This document shows positions 1-13,490 of a stretch of DNA of 64,000 nucleotides, in pieces. Made by a program: the position numbers and the translations under genes. Source of the DNA: Formicarius rufipectus (lineage: Eukaryota; Chordata; Aves; Passeriformes; Formicariidae); the NCBI GenBank assembly GCA_013399695.1, contig VXAU01002492.1, positions 755,854-819,853 of the forward strand. Reading direction: 5' to 3'. The notes under the pieces were generated by a model, which had not been told where the DNA came from, made no database searches, and worked only from the letters and a program-made list of their open reading frames with translations. Within the stretch, counting starts at the first letter, position 1, and every line of letters begins with the position of its first letter.

Positions 1-3000
1 TTCCATTAGTAATTAAATTAAATGGCACTTAAATAATGTATTGCCTTTGACCTTCCCTAAAACCTCTCCTTTCAAACTCAGAGTCAAATTAATATCAGTG
101 TCTGTGAAAAATACTTAATAGGGTGAGAAAGGGTGTTTTCTGTCTATTTATCTCTATGTAAAGTCAGCCAAAGCCCTTCAATTCCCTGAAGCATGGCACA
201 TCATCTGGGGGAGAACCAGAATAACCTTTAGGCTCAAGAAAAGTGATTTAGTGAAAACGAGAGTTCCTGATACTCTTCTTTTCCTGCTTCTGTTCTTACA
301 GCTGAATTTCTCAGCAGCAGCCACGTGTGGTATCCTGATATCTCGACTCTGGGAAACACAGCTCAGCTGGAGTCACTCCTACTTTGCCTTCTACCCTTCC
401 AGCTCAGCCTGGCCATCAACATCTCCACTGGCTCTGAGTTCTAGGGAAGAGCATATGCCAAGCCCCTGGATCACCCAGGAAAATCCATAAGCAAAGCAGG
501 ACACAGGCATTGCAGCCTGGTTGGATCACATCTGCCTCAGCTTTTTAGGCATGTTGTTCTTCTCACTGAAATTCCTCTGCAGGGGAGCATTTGGAGCACA
601 GTGAGGGAAGTGTCAGTGTCCAAAGGGTGGTTCTGATGGAGATAAAAGATGATTACAGCCTTTTTTAATGAACACCACCCTAATGCATCCCATTCTGGGA
701 AGGAGACCAGTTGCTGGCTTCAAATCTTCCTTTTTTTCCTGATTGTTTTTTTTTCCTAAGAAATCAATAGATTTTTCTCAATCTCAACAATGTCCAATGA
801 AAAGCAAAATAAATAAGGATCAAACTTCTGAGTGAAGTAGTAGTTTTAGTACATGTTATGCAGTTGGCTCTGGCACCTCTCCAGTCAAGATGCTGTCACT
901 AATTTGTTACTGCACTACTCCCATGTTATCAGAAGAAGCAACAAAAGTTAAGTCTCATGAAATTTGGTGCTGTTCTTAAATAGGTATGTTCCCTCCATTT
1001 TTTTTTTTTTTTTCCAAAAAGCCTTGTAGGAAAACATTTTACAGGTGTTTGTTGGCAAATGTTTTTCAAGACATTTCAAAAGAAAGATGGGAATCGAGGG
1101 AAAAACTCTGACCTCATTCCTTCATCGTGGTTCTTCTGTAGGATCTTCTGTTCTGCTGTTGCAACGATCCTCATACGAAAATTCCAAATTTTGGCTCCCA
1201 GTGCATCACTGCAACTGGTCCAGTTTAACTGTGCAATGAAATACTCCTTGAGTTTGGGTATTTAAAATGTGTGTCAGTGTTAATAAGTATCACAAGGTTC
1301 TGAGTGCACAATTTGGCAATAGCCAAGGGTTTAACCCCTTAAAAAGCATTTAAACCCTTTAAAAAATATTGAGAACTTTGACTTTGTATTATGGCAATAG
1401 ATTTTATTACACAGACACAAATTACTTATTGTATTTTGTATGTTTGTGTCTAGTCTTTCCATTTTATTGTCCCATTAAATTAAGGAGAACTAATTATAAG
1501 CTCAGTGCTGTCTCCTTCCTTTCCCTTCTTTCCCAATTTTATTAAACATCCTGAAATTTTACATGGAACAAAGTGTTACAAGAAAATGTAAAAACCCAAT
1601 ACAACAAGAAGAGGAACAGAACTTCTATAATTTCTTTGGTTAATTCCAGACAAATGAGTTAAAATGTAAGCAGAGAGTCCTGGGCAGACAGGTCTACATT
1701 AAACCTGACAAAAGGCTTTCCTCAGTGATTTGATGTTATTGCTACACTCAAAACATTTTAGAAGTTTGACTGACAGAAGAAGCAATTCTACTCCTGCCAG
1801 AAGTGGTCTCCTCCCACTTGGCCTCCACTGTTATTACTGTGCTCCTGGTAGATTATAAATTATGAATTGCATTTAAGCATTTGCAGATGTGTATTTTCTT
1901 TGTAAAGAAGAAGTGCTTATTATTTGTACTTTGATGTATGCCCATACAGTAAAATAAAGTTACTTCTTTTATAACACTCTATACATTCTGAGCACTTGAC
2001 CCAAATGTATTCAAACAAGGCAGTATTATTTGTGCCTGGGAAAAATATCCCCACCACCACCACATCACACCTCTTCTCTTTTCTTGGGGTCTTTTAGAGC
2101 TCAAAATAGCCAAGCTTATCTCTCTGGCAGCATCCTCAGCTCATCTCAGTGTTCAGGGAGATAAGATTAGAGGCCTTGATCCTCCTGCTGTTAGAACAAG
2201 ACCTCAATCTCTCACTGTCTCTGTTTAATCAGGTTCCTATTTTAGCTGCCACAAAGCTGTCAGCAAAAGAAAATAAACTATACCCCATCAAGGGGTTAAA
2301 TTGGATTTCACAATGTGCAAATGCTCATCTGAGCAAAATTCCACCTGCACCCTCCATCAGGCAAATTACTTCTGACTTTTAATTTATTTCTCTAGGAAAT
2401 GGAAAGGTATGGCATACCCAAAGTCAATAGGGAATAAAGAACGAGGTGTAATCAGCCTGCTCACCAATTCAGAGCCCTCTTCTCTGTCAGCTTTAATAGA
2501 TTTCAGACCACCCAATTTATAGGATGTAAGATGTATCTTTTCTGGTCTGTGTTTTATTTTGGACTTGTCTGGTTAAGGGGCCTAACAAGTGACAACTGAT
2601 GTTTGTTTGATGGAACAGGGACCGTGAGACACACAGAGGCAGATTTTGGACAGTCTGCCTTGTTCTCTGGCCTGTAACAGAACTGGTTTTCATCTGTGCT
2701 CATCTGCAGCACCAGAGTTCTGGTATAACTTCTGTCAAGAAACAACCTGAGCAGATGTTTTATTCAGATCTACTTTGTAGGCCTAAAAAAACCCCAGTAA
2801 TTACTCACATGTGACTTCAAGAATATTATTGTTCCCTTGCTTAAAGTCATGGGTTAGCAGTATGTTACCAAAGAAAGGCTTTCTTTCCTTGGACACTGAT
2901 TGCCTTGCAGATATCAAATAAATGTTTCAGACTCTTTCAAAATACTTCTCCTGTTTTCCCCTCTCCTTAACATTTCAACTTTCTCAACTTCACCAGTTCA

Positions 3001-6000
3001 GATCCCAAACCTGCTGAAACTGGTAACTCTCCCAGGGGGAAGAGCAGCACCCATTAAGGTGAAATATCTCCAGGGTAACAAAAGCAGGCTTAGCATAATG
3101 CTCATCTGCCATGAAAACCTTACTGGCATTGCTGCTCTTGTAGCTCTATTCACTTATTTATTTTTTTTTGTTAGCCCTATAGCAAGGCAGAATTTGATCT
3201 GTAACAGGGGCACCATTAAAACTTATCTTAATCATAAAGCACGAATTAAAATTCACATCTGAAAAAAAAATTCTTCAATCTCATTATTTTTCTGAACAGC
3301 ATTAGAAAATCTACACCCACAAGGGATAAAGGTCATTTTTTTGCCATACCAAAAGAGTAGGAATGCCTTCTGCATCTTCCACTTCTTTTCTAATCCCATG
3401 TTATGAAACGTGTTCTTGCCTCCAGTGTGTTTATTGCTGTCTAGTAGGACATCTGCTACCTTGCTGCCAACATCTGTCTACCTATGATCACGTAGCGTTA
3501 GGCATAATTTTGCCCTTAATAGCTTTCCTCAGGTTTCTCTCTTTACCTCTGATAGCCTGTGTTCTGTGATCTGCTTTATTTTTAGTCTAATTAAGATACT
3601 CAAATTCTCATAATAACTGAAAAAGTAATAGATTTAGATTCTGGATAAAAAATGCTTTTTGTTTTGCTTCAGAGTCCTTCTTCAACAGTACAACAAGAAT
3701 TAATCACAACGATATTAAAGGTCTTAGGGACACATCATAAATTCAGGGAAAGGAAAAGCAAATACTCTGAGGGAAAACAACCAGTGGTGGGATTAAAAGG
3801 TAGATTACACCCTGCTAACAAATTCCCATAGAAGTTATTCTTTTTATCCTCTTAGAATGGCACAGGTTCATGTTTTTCTACGGAATGATTATCTGAAAAT
3901 CAAATGCAAGTTCCTGAAGTAAATAAGGACAAACAAACTCCATGTAGTCAGGATAAGAAGGATAAACCAACCAGGCAAAAATGTAAATGCACAATACAAA
4001 GGTGAGTTACAAACAGATTCCAAACACCCTGACAGACCCTTCTGGAAAGGGACCCTTCGCTTCAGCAATTTAACACCCCAAAACTGCAGGCAGAGTTGCC
4101 TTTTACCTCTCTCAGAATGAAGATGCAATTTTTCAGCCAAAAAGAAGTGCATTACATGTCCATGGTGGAGCAACAGCACAGAGAAAACAAATACTGGAGT
4201 TTGCTTATTCATCAGCTGAAATATTTGGGACATTTTACTGTGAAAGCCTACACTTAAAAAAACAGTTTTCAAGTTACTTAACAGCAGTTTGAGCCTCGGA
4301 CATTAACATATTCCATATAGAAAGCTCATCCGAAGATTCCTGAATTCGTACAAATGTTCTGAATTAGTTTCTGTTTGAAGGTACAGTGATACATCGAGGG
4401 GATCGTCTCAGTTATCTCACTGTAGTTTATTTTGGATAGCTGAGAAAATCTGAAGTGTTTGGCCACAAGCCAACCCACATCAAGTCCCATAACCTTTGTT
4501 AATTAAGAAAAGTCCAAACAAAATTGCAGAAAGTTTTTGGCCACAGTACTTTATTTTACCTGAAAAAAAATCAGATGCTTGAAATGTAGCAAGTTCAGAT
4601 CAGCTTGCAACATGCATTCAGTAAAATGTAGCTTATTTTTATATTTACATATAAAATTTATATAAAAATTTAGCTTAATTTCTTTTAAAAAAAGAAAAAT
4701 TTCCAGATTAATTAAAACAATGTTTGACATCAGCAAGTCATGGTTTTGGTGTTTCAAAGGACCATATTTTATTTAAAAATTGCAAGCATTTTCCCACCCC
4801 CAGTACTAACACAAACACTCCACACTACTAATCTATTGCTGATCTCAGGTAATACTGGAAATATCTCTGTGTAGAGCAGGAATTACTGGGATTTCATGTC
4901 ACAGTAGAGACAAATTATTATTATTATTTGCATAGCCAAATACAAGTGTTGGGGTTCTCAGAGTGAGATCTACAAATCACAGTGCAGCCCAGGCAGTTTT
5001 CAGCATTCTGCAAATCTCAAGTACCCTCAGAGGTTCAGGAAAGAAGCAATCTGACAGGTACTGCCTCGTTAAATATGAGTTATCATTACCATTACCACAA
5101 CATATTATTAGAAGCTCCAAAAGCAGTCGTGTATTTAGGAGAGGCACCAGCTTCAGACACAGAATATACCCGGCAAATAGGAATTAACAGATTGTCTTTT
5201 GCTTTATAAATTCAAAATATTTTGGAAAACAAAAAGCCTGTTCCACCTCGGTGGGATGGCCGAGAGGTAAACCTTTGAAAATAGGAGATTTTAGTTTTGT
5301 TTGTGTTAAAAATACACATCTATTCACCACCTGAGGGACTCACCAGCACCCCAGCTGCTGACAATTGTCACAGTACCGAGGTGCTGCCTGTTCACTCTGA
5401 ATCAGGATTGGAGCAATGTTATTAAAAGGGGTAGGACTTGCCACCCACACTGCGGAAAGCTCCAGTTCTTCCACTGCAAAAGGAGAAAACCACAATTTGC
5501 CTGCATACAAGGATGACCCAGAAAGCTAAATCTTTTCCCCAGGACAAAGAGATAAACTCGTGCTTAAGTCCCTGTAATGGCAGAGCACTCAGCTGTTCCC
5601 TAATAGAGAATGACGTTGGATCACTGAGTTTTCCCTGGAATTTAACATCTCTGCCTGAAGTTCTTTCAGCAAATAACCCAGCCCAGGTGGTAGAAGAAAG
5701 AAATCTGATGCAAAAATCAAACAAACAAACAAATAAACAAACCCAGCCTTTGATCTCAGGAATGCCTGGAAAGTCAATCAAACTTCCCCAGCTCTTTGTC
5801 TCAGACATCAAGGCTTGAAATTCAGAGTCTGAGGCCAAAGCCTGGTCAGTGAGTGGAGCCAGCTGCAAACTCCTGGCACTTCTGCCATCTCCTCTGCCTC
5901 CAGGACAGGCGGGGCTGGGAAGGGCCGTGGGGCTCTGCTAATTACGAGCACAACAGTCACAAAGCATCAGCCTCAACCCCTGCACGAAGGGCTGTTGTAT

Positions 6001-7295
6001 AAAAGCAACCACATACCATTAGCACTTCGCTCCCAAACGGCCCAGACACGTGTAGGAACAATGCGCTTCATTTTCCAAAGGTGCCAGTGGATGCCAGGGC
6101 AGAAAAGAACACCAAGAAAAAAAAAAGTTAGACATCTTGCTGTTCCAGCTGAAAATGATTCTCAGGTCAGACCCTTCACTCACTCCACCTCAAGGTAGCT
6201 TGGAATTTAATTTCCCAGTTTACATCACACGGTTACCTGGCCCCAGGTATTTAAGGGGTATGAAAACCAGAAGTGTAACAAGCAAACCCCAGTCCTGCAG
6301 CTGTAAATGTGGGCTAAATCCTCAGCACCTCTATATGCTGCATTTAATCAAAGAGGCTTTTTGGAGCTTTGTTCTCCACACTCCCACACACACATTTCCA
6401 GGAAACTTGTTCCGCTTCATTGAGTTTGGAATCAGCATCCCCATCGAGAGGTGTCTCCTCCTGCACACCAATAAGTGGCTCTCCAGCACCACATCCACAG
6501 GGTACAAAACCTTCCTTTCCCTGGTCTGACAGAACATATCTCCCCCAAATTAAAGTCCTTGCACTGTCACATACAATACTAAGATTAATTCAGTATCTCC
6601 TCCCCTTTCAAAGCTTTTTCTGGCTGTTTAGCCCACTAACTTTTAGCAGTGTGACACCCTCCGTGTTTAATCTCTCTGCTGCTGTTCAGTCAATGGACTG
6701 GTGTAATTTCTTCACAATTCTAAAGGGCAGCACAAAGAAAAGTAATTTTCCCTAGTAATAAGATATACACACAGAGAAGCCAAGAAGGGAAGGCACAAAT
6801 AAAGCCAGATTATCTTGCAAAGTCTGTGGCTGCTCCTTAATGTTAAGTTCCCATCAATAGGCAGCTCCTACAACATGACACTTCAGTACTGATTCACAGC
6901 AAATGGAGAAGTGGTAAGCTGAATCATCCAAATGAAATCCTCACTATCAGGCAGAGCAAATAGGAGAACTCAAGCTCTTTCTCTTTACCTCAGTTTGAGC
7001 TTTGCTTTTTATCTGACATGTACAGTGCAATTCCAACAAGGACACACAAAGAGCAAGATCCACCTACCTACACTTGCTGCTCCTCTGGCTGAGAGCTGTA
7101 AAATCAGCAACCAACTAATCAGGGTTTGGTTCCACAAGCAATAGTCAGGGATTTCAGGTTTTGGTGGGTTTCTGCATAATTTTTTTTGTGTGTTTTCAGA
7201 CGTTTCCATGCCATTTGCTCACTTCCTGTACCGGCCCAGAAAATCTGCACCTTCTGGTTTGGGTAATGCCTGGGGAGCTGATGGAGATCTGGAGA
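1..7295. other. Unique AT-rich non-coding stretch
   Basis: I see no gene here. Reading frames on both strands are short, overlap each other and show no recognisable domain. Small landmarks are a run of 16 T at 998-1013 and an (AAAC)n microsatellite at 5718-5741. I recognise no interspersed repeat. A tRNA-like A-box near 5250 is discussed under rejected items. The stretch may be intergenic or intronic. Confidence 0.6.
5718..5741. repeat. (AAAC)n microsatellite
   Basis: About six AAAC units, one of them changed to AAAT, read directly from the sequence. It is one of many A/C-rich simple repeats in the window. Confidence 0.85.
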
Positions 7296-7510
7296 CAGAA
7301 TCTCAGAATCATTACCACGATTCTCCAGCCGACAGAGCCCACTCTGTGCCCGATGCCCACCTTGTCCCCCAGCCCAGAGCATGAGTGCCACAGCCAGTCC
7401 TGCCCTGGACACTCCACCACCTCTCTGAGCAGCCCCTTCCAACACCTGACCACCCTTCTCATGGAGAAATTCCTCCTGATGTCCAGCCTGACCCTCCCCT
7501 TGTCACCAGT
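7296..7510 (-). mobile_element. CR1 LINE fragment, 5'-truncated
   Basis: Read on the plus strand this begins with cagaatctcagaatcatta, the reverse complement of a CR1 3' tail, so the element lies on the minus strand. It continues through the block cagagcccac...gtgcccgatgcccacc that also occurs, in the other orientation, near 26050 and 53060. The 5' boundary is gradual and the right edge is uncertain by about 50 bases. There is no intact reverse-transcriptase ORF; this is a dead 3' remnant. Open frames crossing it on both strands are by-products. Confidence 0.85.
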
Positions 7511-9519
7511 TGCCTGAGAGTTGAGGCCAACCCTCACGTCACCACAACCTCCTGTGGGACTGCTCAGAGTGTGGCAGACACCTCTGGAACACAAACTTCT
7601 CCCACCTTATTTCCAAGCCACAGAACACCCTTGTTTTTACCCTCAGCTTCACTAAGTGCTCCAGACACTGAAGATTCCAGAAGGCAGGCCGGAGTCACCA
7701 ACCTGTGCTTTGCTCAAACACAATTCTCAGCTGTGCTGACAACCCTGTTCTGGCTGGTTTCTGAGACATGTGGTGAGAAGAATAGTACTCAGCTCTCATG
7801 CGCTTATAGGTATCTCACATCATGCCATGTCTGTTATTTTATTATAGAAAAGGACAGTATAATGATATTCTTAGATAAAAGGAAACGATCCCACATAAAG
7901 CCTAGATCTTTGATTGGGTCCAGACCTTCAGAAGTGCTTAAGACCCAAAGAAATCAAAGCCAGACTTAGCAGATTTTGAGGAGTGCAAAGTCCTCAGCAG
8001 TACTTGTTGTGACATGGCCAGTGTTTCAAAAGCTCACAGCACACAAGGTTCTTCTGAACTCCTTTGAGAAGCCACATCTAAGTATCACATTAGGAGCTGC
8101 TGTGTGCTTAGCATACTCAAGGATCAGACCTCTATTGTGGGCTCTTCTGAGCCCTTTTCAAAATCTGGTCTGCACTTTAAGCATCCAGCTTCATGCATTG
8201 TTTCAGTCCTTGGAGGATTCAAGAGGTTTATAATGAATTTTTAAAATTGTGGAACTTGAATGAAAAGTGCCTTTTAGCAGCTATATAAAGTAGGTTATCT
8301 CAGGCAACACATTTGTTATTTTTGCTACAGGAGGTATACACCAACTATAAATACCATTTATTAGCAGTGAATAATAAAGCTGCAGTGTTACTGAAGGTTT
8401 AACAGCAGAATGAATTAGCTCCTGCTCAGACTGCTGCAACTTTAATTCTGACTTGAGGCATTGTGGGGGGAAAAAACCTCTCGCTCCTCATGCATTTCAG
8501 CAGTAAAGAGACAAATGTAAACAACCAGCTAAAATAAAAACAGCCAGTGGTTGCTGGTCTTTAGTGTTTAGCTGTGAGTAGCTGCTTTAGCCTCTTATAG
8601 AGATGTTATTAGTTCTGAAATTGTGAAGACCTGATGTCAACCTTTTACTTATTAGCTCCCTTACCTCATGTTCGGATGAGCGAAGCCAACACCGTGCCCC
8701 TCTTCTTGCAACTTAAGAAACAGAAAGGAGTTCTGCAGCTGAAATATCTTTCTACACCACAGGAGGAGAAAATACTTTTTCTAAGAATACAAATATTATG
8801 GGAAAGGGAGGTGGGAGGATGACAATGACAAGGAAAAGCTGAAAAAACATTTTCCCTTCCTATTGACACCAAGCCCTGAAAGCCACACCTCCCCTTTCTC
8901 CTGGAAGCCAGGAGGACATGCATTACAATTCAAGCCAGTCAGAGAGGGACATGGAATATTTTTATTTTATGGACTGGGATCAGGAAATACATAAGGATGA
9001 GAATCTCAGCTCAAACTCACATAAAAGTTGGTGAATCTACTGTGAAGATGGAGATATCATTATATAAATTGTTTTAAATATCAAATCATTATTTGCATGT
9101 CACTGAGACATGACTTGTCTTATAACTAAATTTAGGTCTTCCAAACAAATTCTGAGGTTATCAAGCACCCCAATTTGTCTTGCACATTAACTTAGCAACC
9201 CCAGTAAGTCCCTTCCTCTAACAGTTATGTGCAAACCCCAAAAGCCACAGTTTTGTGGTCCCTTGCACCAGCATGGTCATACCCCTTCAAGAGGGCCCTT
9301 CTCTCCATGTCCCTCAAAAGTGAGACTGTAGTAAAGAATCAACAGCTTGAAAGAATTTTGGCTGAAGGCACAGGAAAGAAACAACAGAAGGTATGTTGAA
9401 TCAAGAAATGCTTCAGTATTTTGCAGCATAGAGGATTCTGTGTAAAGTTAATCTGTTCACATTCTACTCATGACAAGTTAGGAATTGTGAGAAATAAAGA
9501 GGGAGGCCAGCAGGATGAC
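7511..9519. other. Unique non-coding stretch between two CR1 copies
   Basis: I see no gene, RNA or clear repeat. The open frame running 7385-7969 starts inside the CR1 remnant and has no recognisable domain, so I treat it as chance. Confidence 0.55.
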
Positions 9520-9798
9520 AACAAACATTTCACAAGGGCATGTGGTGACAGGACAAAGGAGAATGGCTTCACAGTGCCAGAGGGCAGGAGTAGGAGGGAT
9601 GCCAGGAAAAAATTCTGCCCTGGGAGGGTGGGCAGGCCCTGGCACAGGTGGGACAGAGAAGCTGTGGCTGCCCCATCCCTGGAAGTGTCCAAGGTCAGGT
9701 TGGATGGGGCTTGGAGCAACCTGGGCTGGTGGAAGGTGTCCCTGCCCATGGTCTTTAAGGTCCTTTCCAACCCCAAAACATTCTGGAATTCTATGAAA
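9520..9798 (+). mobile_element. CR1 LINE 3' fragment
   Basis: The sequence follows the CR1 3' region: a block around cacaagggcatgtggtgaca, then gggcaggccctggcac, gctgtggctgccccatccct, gtccaaggtcaggttgga, and the end aacattctggaattctatga. It is the same subgroup as the copies at 18338-18664 (opposite strand) and 61724-62121. It is 5'-truncated and non-coding, as is usual for avian CR1. Confidence 0.93.
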
Positions 9799-12700
9799 CC
9801 CCGCACTTGTCTGATCACCTGCTTGTCCCTCTCATAAGTAAACTTTGGAGTTCAGCAGTTCTCTTAGACTCTGCCTAAAATCTAATACCTTTTGGAGGAA
9901 ATAGGCTTAAATTTCCTCCTTTTGTCTCCACCGAAGCCAATGTAGAAAAGGAAGTGCCACTTTACAGAGCCAAGGGTGGCCCAGCCTCCCTGCACCCCTC
10001 GTGGCATCCACAGAGGCAAAGATTAACCACATTTGTAAACCAGATCTCTTGCATTCACCAGGGCTCTGATTTATGGCTTTGTAATCTCCATAGCCCAAAT
10101 TGCAGGGAAGGAAAAATGGATATTGGAAGAAGTCATAGCAGATGTGTTCACTTCTAAAAAAGAATGCACAACATGTGCTGCAAAATAAAAGCACCATTTG
10201 GCAACATAAAATATCTTGGCATCTGTGTGAATTTGTAACTGCAGTAAAATATTGATATGGCTGATAAAGCTGAAGTTCCATTTCCCTCTGCCTTTGCATG
10301 TGTGTGCCTTCAGAGGAAGTTTTCTTTTCATTCTGTGGGACTGTCTTTGCACATTCTAGATTTTTTTAACAGCCTCATACACTTTGCCTGATGGGATAAT
10401 GAAAAAATATAAAGTTCTAGCAACTGAGCAGATGACTTTTCCATGGCCTCACGCCACTGGGAATATATTTGCCTATTTTTTTTCCTAAACCTAGTGATTT
10501 TAACGTTTAATCTCAAAAATGGCATTAAACAGTGGATGATTTTCTCTTCATTAAGAGTCAACATATCTCTTTTTAATTGCATTGAGAATTTTCATACAGA
10601 TTATTAATGGTCAGAAATGTCCAACTCAGCTTTGCACAGGTAAATTTTCTTTGTGAGCAAGAGAAAGGAATTCCAAAAAGGAATGATGTATTTCCATGCA
10701 CAGGTCCCACTCTGGTTTAGGCCATTATTTAGAGAAACCATTTGTGGAACTCACATCTGTTCCTGTTCCTTCTCAGGCTGAAGGCTAATCAGTCACACTT
10801 TGCAAGCAGTTCAAGAGAATAGGCTGCTGGAGGTTTGAAGCTGACTACAAAGATCCGTGAATCCCTGAATTTTGTTCATACTTGGAGAGGAACTTTCTGC
10901 TCTGAGATAACTTAAGCACGAGAACAAAATTCTTCAGGATATATGTCTGAGAGTATTTGACCTCTGATGTACCTGGCTGGAGCAGAGCAAGCACATAAAA
11001 ATGAAGATGAATGAGCATTACAGAGTTAAATATTTCTTCTATTAAAGAAAACTGTCATTTCCCCCTCCACAAGGCTTTAATCTCCCTTTCAAAATCAGCT
11101 TTATCACTTCTGGACCTGTGACAAACCAATTTTGCCTCCTCCACACAACCAATCCCTGTGCCCCATTAAAATAACACTGCACCCTGGTTTTGAGAGAGCC
11201 TAAGATATTATGAATATTGAGAGCACTTCAAATGTAATCTCCTTCCCATAAAAAGCTTTCCTGTCTGCTCTCATATAAAATGTGGAGGCTGCAAGCTTGT
11301 TCCTTTAATCCATAGCAATTAGTTTCTATCAGGATACACTCCCACTCTGGAGAAGTTTTGTAAGTGGGATAGTGGTGGTGTGTGTTTGATGAAATTTTAG
11401 TTTCTTAAATCAGAATGAAAACAGCCACGAGACTCTCGTGGGTCTGTAATGGACTGCAAAAAAGTCCAGTGTAATCATATTTGATGTCACTAAAATATCT
11501 ACCCTATGCAAAAGGATTTGTTTTCGCTGTGCAAGGTCTTTTTTCATTCGTCTTAGGCCTCTGCAATTCCTACACATCACCTTTCCCATCACTGAGACTA
11601 TGGAAGTGTGAGGAAGACTGGCAGTAAATATATGCTTGTAATGCAAGTTTACAGTCAGTACTGGGGAAAAGTCAAAAGTTAAAGAGCTGGTATGCAGTAA
11701 AAGAATTCCACTTGCAACAGCATCTTAATCCCTGTAATGCACATTGTCCTACTTGGCATTCCCTGCCCATTGGAATGAGATCACTTGCTTGTTGCTTTCT
11801 CCAGTTGTCAGTCCTATGATTCTGAATTTACACAGGAGTTACTCCCAGGCCTTTACAAGAGACCTTCAGCAGCTGCCCAGGTGGTTGTTCTGGGAACACC
11901 ACCAGGTATAACCACTGTTTCCCTAGTGCAGCACCACTCTCTGCTGTGGTGATGGTCATGTTGGCTGCAGATAAAAAAAGTGTTTGCTACAGAGCAGAAC
12001 CATAGCAGAAAAAGCCCAAATTCTACAAAAGAAAACAAGTTTTAGCAAATGAGTTTGCTTTCTGCCCAGCAGACTTTTATTTGGTAAGCACTACTTGGCT
12101 ACAGAAAAAAAAAACAATCCTTCCCATGAAATATTAATAGTATTTCATTTAAGAATCAATAATTCTCACGTCCAGAATTCATGCCCTTTTTGATATACGG
12201 GTTGGATGCCTTGCTCACATAACTGGCTAACAACAAACAAGCTACTGATACCTTCTCTGTTGTTTTTAATAAAAAATATGTCAATAATAAATCCATCTGG
12301 ACATAAGCATTACATTACAAACATGAGCCCTCCAGCAAATTATTGAATTGGTTCTGTTAAAGGTGTTTCCCTGCTAAAACCTTTTTGGGATCTCTTATTA
12401 CTAAGATTTTATTTAAATAACATCAATTATAGAAAGAAGCCAAAAAGCCCTGAATGTACAGCTGTCTACATAATATTTAATCCTTATCAGAGTATAATTT
12501 TACTCACAAAGAACGTAAACAGTTATATTATGGGTAAGATTTAAAATACACACAGTCCCCTTCCCATCCCCTTTCTTCTCAAAAGAGAGCTTTCCTCATG
12601 AAGTAGTGGGTTAACAGGGTCTTTTACTCCATATAAAGCTGAAAATGGTATGTCTTGTCTTCCTGAGGGACAGGTAACTTCCAGCTATCCCAAAGCTTGA

Positions 12701-13379
12701 ATAATAAGGATAATCATCATTACTGGACAACAAAAGCTAAAATCAAGATGGAAACAGGCACACAAATGTGCCAGCAGTAGCAAAGATGTGTCTGTTCCAT
12801 GGGACATGTGCAAGGCAATGCAATAAATACTCTGCTGCACAGTCCAGGGCCGTGTGATTGGTTTGATCCTTTCCCCAAAAAAGTCTGTGTGTCTGGTGAG
12901 CAGAAACAATCAGCAAAAACTTCTGAAAACGTTCACTGAGTAAATTACTCATTCTCTGTTTAAAAAGCAGATACACCCTGACTCCCCAACAGGAGCATGT
13001 GGCTATTGCCTCGGTGGGCGATGAAGCAATAAAGGCTTGACAGGTGGAGTAGATGTCAGTTCAGAGGCAAAATAAAGCCCTCATCAAGCTTCCCAGCCCT
13101 TTGTTGCTGGGTTTTCAGCTCTGGTTTTGTTTACCTCCTGTATTTCAGGCTGTGGCTGAACAAAAGAGCAGCTGCTGAATCTGATAATATTGTTCAGCTT
13201 CAGTATTGCTTAGCAAGTCAGAATAGTGTGAAGTGGCTTGACTTTGTTCGGCTGCAGATTTGCATGGTTGTGGCTGTGCTTCACTGGGTGCATCTGCACA
13301 TGCCTATACATTCCTGCTGCAACATTTATTGAAATACCTACATAGCAAAGAATTACTGCCTGTTGAAACCAGAAGGAAG
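9799..13379. other. Unique AT-rich non-coding stretch
   Basis: I see no gene and no interspersed repeat I can name. Frames are short and two-sided. Nothing suggests an exon with convincing splice sites on both ends. Confidence 0.55.
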
Positions 13380-13490
13380 CAGTGGGATCTAGTGGCTACA
13401 ACATGGGTTATGAGGTTGGGATGAGTAGGTTTAGATTCCAGCTCTGGTATTGACTGAGTACAAGTCAGTACTTGTACTGACTACTCCATA
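13380..13490 (+). mobile_element. Probable ancient tRNA-derived SINE (MIR-like)
   Basis: The segment aligns by eye with the head of MIR: a gatctagtggctacaac A-box-like part, then ggtttagattcc (resembling a B box) followed by agctctggtattgact, where MIR has ccagctctgccactta. The right half is too decayed to follow. Old amniote SINEs are rare but present in birds. The match is remembered, not computed; a chance resemblance is possible. Confidence 0.5.
13457..13482. repeat. Two overlapping inverted repeats
   Basis: AGTACAAG at 13457-13464 pairs with CTTGTACT at 13471-13478. AGTCAGTAC at 13463-13471 pairs with GTACTGACT at 13474-13482. The two stems share bases, so they are mutually exclusive hairpins. 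They lie in the tail of the MIR-like segment. Confidence 0.9.

Noticed and set aside
5245..5320. tRNA-Ser/Leu-like A box (ggatggccgagaggtaaacc)
   Set aside because: No anticodon stem, B box or acceptor pairing follows within tRNA length; probably chance or a very decayed fragment.
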